A DNA stretch of 7,677 bases from Candidatus Heimdallarchaeota archaeon (GTDB lineage: Archaea; Asgardarchaeota; Heimdallarchaeia; Heimdallarchaeales; Heimdallarchaeaceae): assembly GCA_016839985.1 (NCBI GenBank), contig JAEOTG010000267.1, positions 1 to 7,677 on the forward strand. Reading direction: 5' to 3'. A program made the position numbers and the translations under genes. The stretch's first letter is position 1; the number at the start of each line of letters is the position of its first letter. Below the pieces are notes generated by a model. That model saw only the letters and a list, made by a program, of their open reading frames with translations. It was not told where the DNA came from and did no database searches. This document shows, in pieces, positions 6,258-7,677 of the stretch.

Positions 6258-7529
6258 ATGATAGTTGAAGAATATGATGCTAAAACCTTGATTAGATCTT
6301 CAAAAACATCACTATTTTCTTGGTCTGAAGCATATCTAAATCCTTACCAAGGATGTTATCATGATTGTAAATATTGTGACGGTAAATCAGAAGGATACTA
6401 CATGCATGATGATTTTGGAGAGAGAGTTAAAGTAAAGAGAAATGCACCTCAGCTATTAGAACAATACCTGAAGAAACAAGGATTTTTTCCTATTAATAGA
6501 GAAAAAACATCAACATTGGTAGACTATTTTCCTAATCTGAGAGATTCAGCAGCTTCCAAGACTCCAGGGAAATATGTTCTTTTTATTGGTGGGGGTGTCT
6601 GCGACGTTTACCAGCCAGCTGAAAAAGAAGTTAAAATGACTAATAAACTGCTTCAGATTGCAAATGATTACAAAATGCCTGTTTCTTTTCTTACTAAAAA
6701 TAATTTAATTCTTCGCGATTTGGATTTATTGAAGAAAATCAATGAAGATAGTTATGCTAGTGCTAGTTTTTCAATAACTCTAGCTGATGAAGAAACACAG
6801 AAAATATTCGAACCTAGAGCTAGTACTACACTCGAGAGATTCGAAGCTATAGAGAAATTAAGAGATGAAGGGATTCATTCTGGAGTTTACTTCTATCCAA
6901 CTTTACCTTTTATTGGGGATACTGATGAAAATATGAAAGCTATTTACAACCAAGCTAAAGAAGTTGGTGCTGAATTCATTTACTGCTGGGGATTAACTCT
7001 TAAACCTGGAAGAAATAAAAGAGAATTCATAAATACTGTAGAAAAAAATTTTCCAGATCTCTTACCTAAATACACCAAACTGTATAGTAATGAAGATAAA
7101 TACGGGAATTTAGATACTGAAGCTTTTAAGGAATTTAACTTAATTTGGCCTGAAATCAAAGGATACAAATTAGGTTATGAATTGGGATTGGATTATACAT
7201 CAAAAAGGTATGTTCCAGAAGGAAGAATCCATTTTAATCTTCGAATTACAGAAATTTTACACAGAATTGCATATCTTAAAAGTCTCTTCATAAAGAGTTC
7301 TAAATATGAAATAAGTAAATTAAATCAAGCTTCTAGAATTATTAACAATACTGAAGAAGATGTTTCTAAAATGGATGAGAAAAATCTGAAAGAAATTGGT
7401 GTAGATGAGATAACTTCTGATTACATCTTTGAATTTGCTGAAAAAAAAGAAAGTATCTACCTTAAAAACCTAGAAAAAGAAGCTTATGAATCAGTTTGTA
7501 GATACCTTAAATCTAAAGAACAAAATTAA
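6258..7529 (+). CDS. SPL-like radical SAM protein (COG1533-type)
   Basis: This 423-residue protein resembles the spore photoproduct lyase-like radical SAM group often annotated as DNA repair photolyase. The [4Fe-4S] motif CX3CX2C lies at C33, C37 and C40 within NPYQGCYHDCKYCDG. It is followed by family-like segments: FIGGGVCDVYQPAEKE (109-124), FLTKNNLILRDLDLL (144-158), SFSITLADEETQKIFEPRA (170-188), a PTLPFIGDT loop and CWGLTLKPGR. C115 takes a place where a Thr or Ser is common. The last 100 or so residues are a charged helical extension (IINNTEEDVSKMDEKNLKEIG...YIFEFAEKKE). True spore photoproduct lyase acts on thymine dimers in spores, which an archaeon would not need, so the substrate is unknown. 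The gene follows the GTPase by 60 nt on the same strand; GGTAAT ends 3 nt before the ATG, a weak ribosome binding site. The stop is 6 nt from that of the convergent gene. Confidence 0.88.
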   Translation: MIVEEYDAKTLIRSSKTSLFSWSEAYLNPYQGCYHDCKYCDGKSEGYYMHDDFGERVKVKRNAPQLLEQYLKKQGFFPINREKTSTLVDYFPNLRDSAASKTPGKYVLFIGGGVCDVYQPAEKEVKMTNKLLQIANDYKMPVSFLTKNNLILRDLDLLKKINEDSYASASFSITLADEETQKIFEPRASTTLERFEAIEKLRDEGIHSGVYFYPTLPFIGDTDENMKAIYNQAKEVGAEFIYCWGLTLKPGRNKREFINTVEKNFPDLLPKYTKLYSNEDKYGNLDTEAFKEFNLIWPEIKGYKLGYELGLDYTSKRYVPEGRIHFNLRITEILHRIAYLKSLFIKSSKYEISKLNQASRIINNTEEDVSKMDEKNLKEIGVDEITSDYIFEFAEKKESIYLKNLEKEAYESVCRYLKSKEQN

Positions 7530-7535
7530 GCATAG

Positions 7536-7677
7536 CTACTCTTCCATATTTTGTTTTCTGAATCTTCTTCTCTCTTTCTTATGTTCTATTCGAAGTCTTT
7601 TTCTTTCTCGCTTAAATTTTTCTTTTTCTTCTTTTGTTCCATTTATTATGTTGTCAAAATCATTTTGTAGGTCTTGA
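7536..7677 (-). CDS. C-terminal end of a highly charged protein (partial)
   Basis: On the minus strand an open frame enters from the right edge of the window and runs 46 complete codons to a TAG at 7538-7536. The visible tail reads QDLQNDFDNIINGTKEEKEK and then continues into a run dominated by Lys, Arg and Glu, ending RKQNMEE. It looks like a charged single helix or coiled-coil tail. The start lies outside the window and the function cannot be told. It is convergent with the SPL-like gene, with only 6 nt between the two stop codons. The composition is more protein-like than the opposite-strand reading of the same bases, which would give a Ser/Phe/Leu-rich peptide. A non-coding AT-rich tail cannot be excluded from 142 bases. 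Confidence 0.55.
   Translation of the reverse strand, partial: QDLQNDFDNIINGTKEEKEKFKRERKRLRIEHKKERRRFRKQNMEE

Noticed and set aside
6980..7168. Minus-strand frame inside the SPL-like gene
   Set aside because: It is antisense to a conserved radical SAM gene and has no features of its own.
7486..7677. Plus-strand frame running off the right edge
   Set aside because: It overlaps the end of the SPL-like gene and is Ser/Phe/Leu-rich; the opposite strand gives a more plausible charged protein tail.

Overview
This AT-rich window (roughly one third G+C by eye) most likely comes from an anaerobic Asgard archaeon. The main evidence is a single-domain Rab/Ras-type small GTPase carrying all five G motifs and Rab-like family motifs. 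TATA-like boxes lying 25-45 nt before several start codons, T-rich gene ends and a small cross-brace-like zinc protein also fit. The assignment is inferred from gene content; no rRNA or other phylogenetic marker is present.

Layout. (1) 124-3311, plus strand: a two-gene operon for anaerobic trans-4-hydroxy-L-proline use. It encodes a radical SAM glycyl-radical activase (HypE-like) followed after 2 nt by a full-length glycyl radical enzyme. That enzyme matches trans-4-hydroxy-L-proline dehydratase (HypD) in length and in every active-site residue I could check. (2) 3391-4766, minus strand: three genes read right to left, namely an unrecognised 155-residue protein with a GTG start, an 87-residue zinc-binding protein and a flavin-reductase-like FMN protein. 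They converge on hypD. (3) 4873-5445, plus strand: a RimJ/RimL-type GNAT acetyltransferase, divergent from region 2 across a 106-nt promoter region. (4) 5580-6197, plus strand: the Rab-like GTPase, preceded by an imperfect inverted repeat that overlaps its probable TATA box. (5) 6258-7529, plus strand: a spore-photolyase-like (COG1533-type) radical SAM protein. (6) 7536-7677, minus strand: the highly charged C-terminal end of a gene that enters from the right edge.

How the genes work together. HypE should install the glycyl radical on Gly762 of HypD, which then dehydrates trans-4-hydroxy-L-proline to (S)-1-pyrroline-5-carboxylate. The usual partner, pyrroline-5-carboxylate reductase (ProC), is not in the window. 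The remaining genes show no clear functional link to this pathway. The most notable points are a complete HypD in a probable Asgard archaeon, an activase lacking the ferredoxin-like cysteine clusters usual for its family, and the palindrome before the GTPase gene. No RNA gene, CRISPR array, insertion sequence or prophage is visible, and no gene-free stretch exceeds 300 bases.
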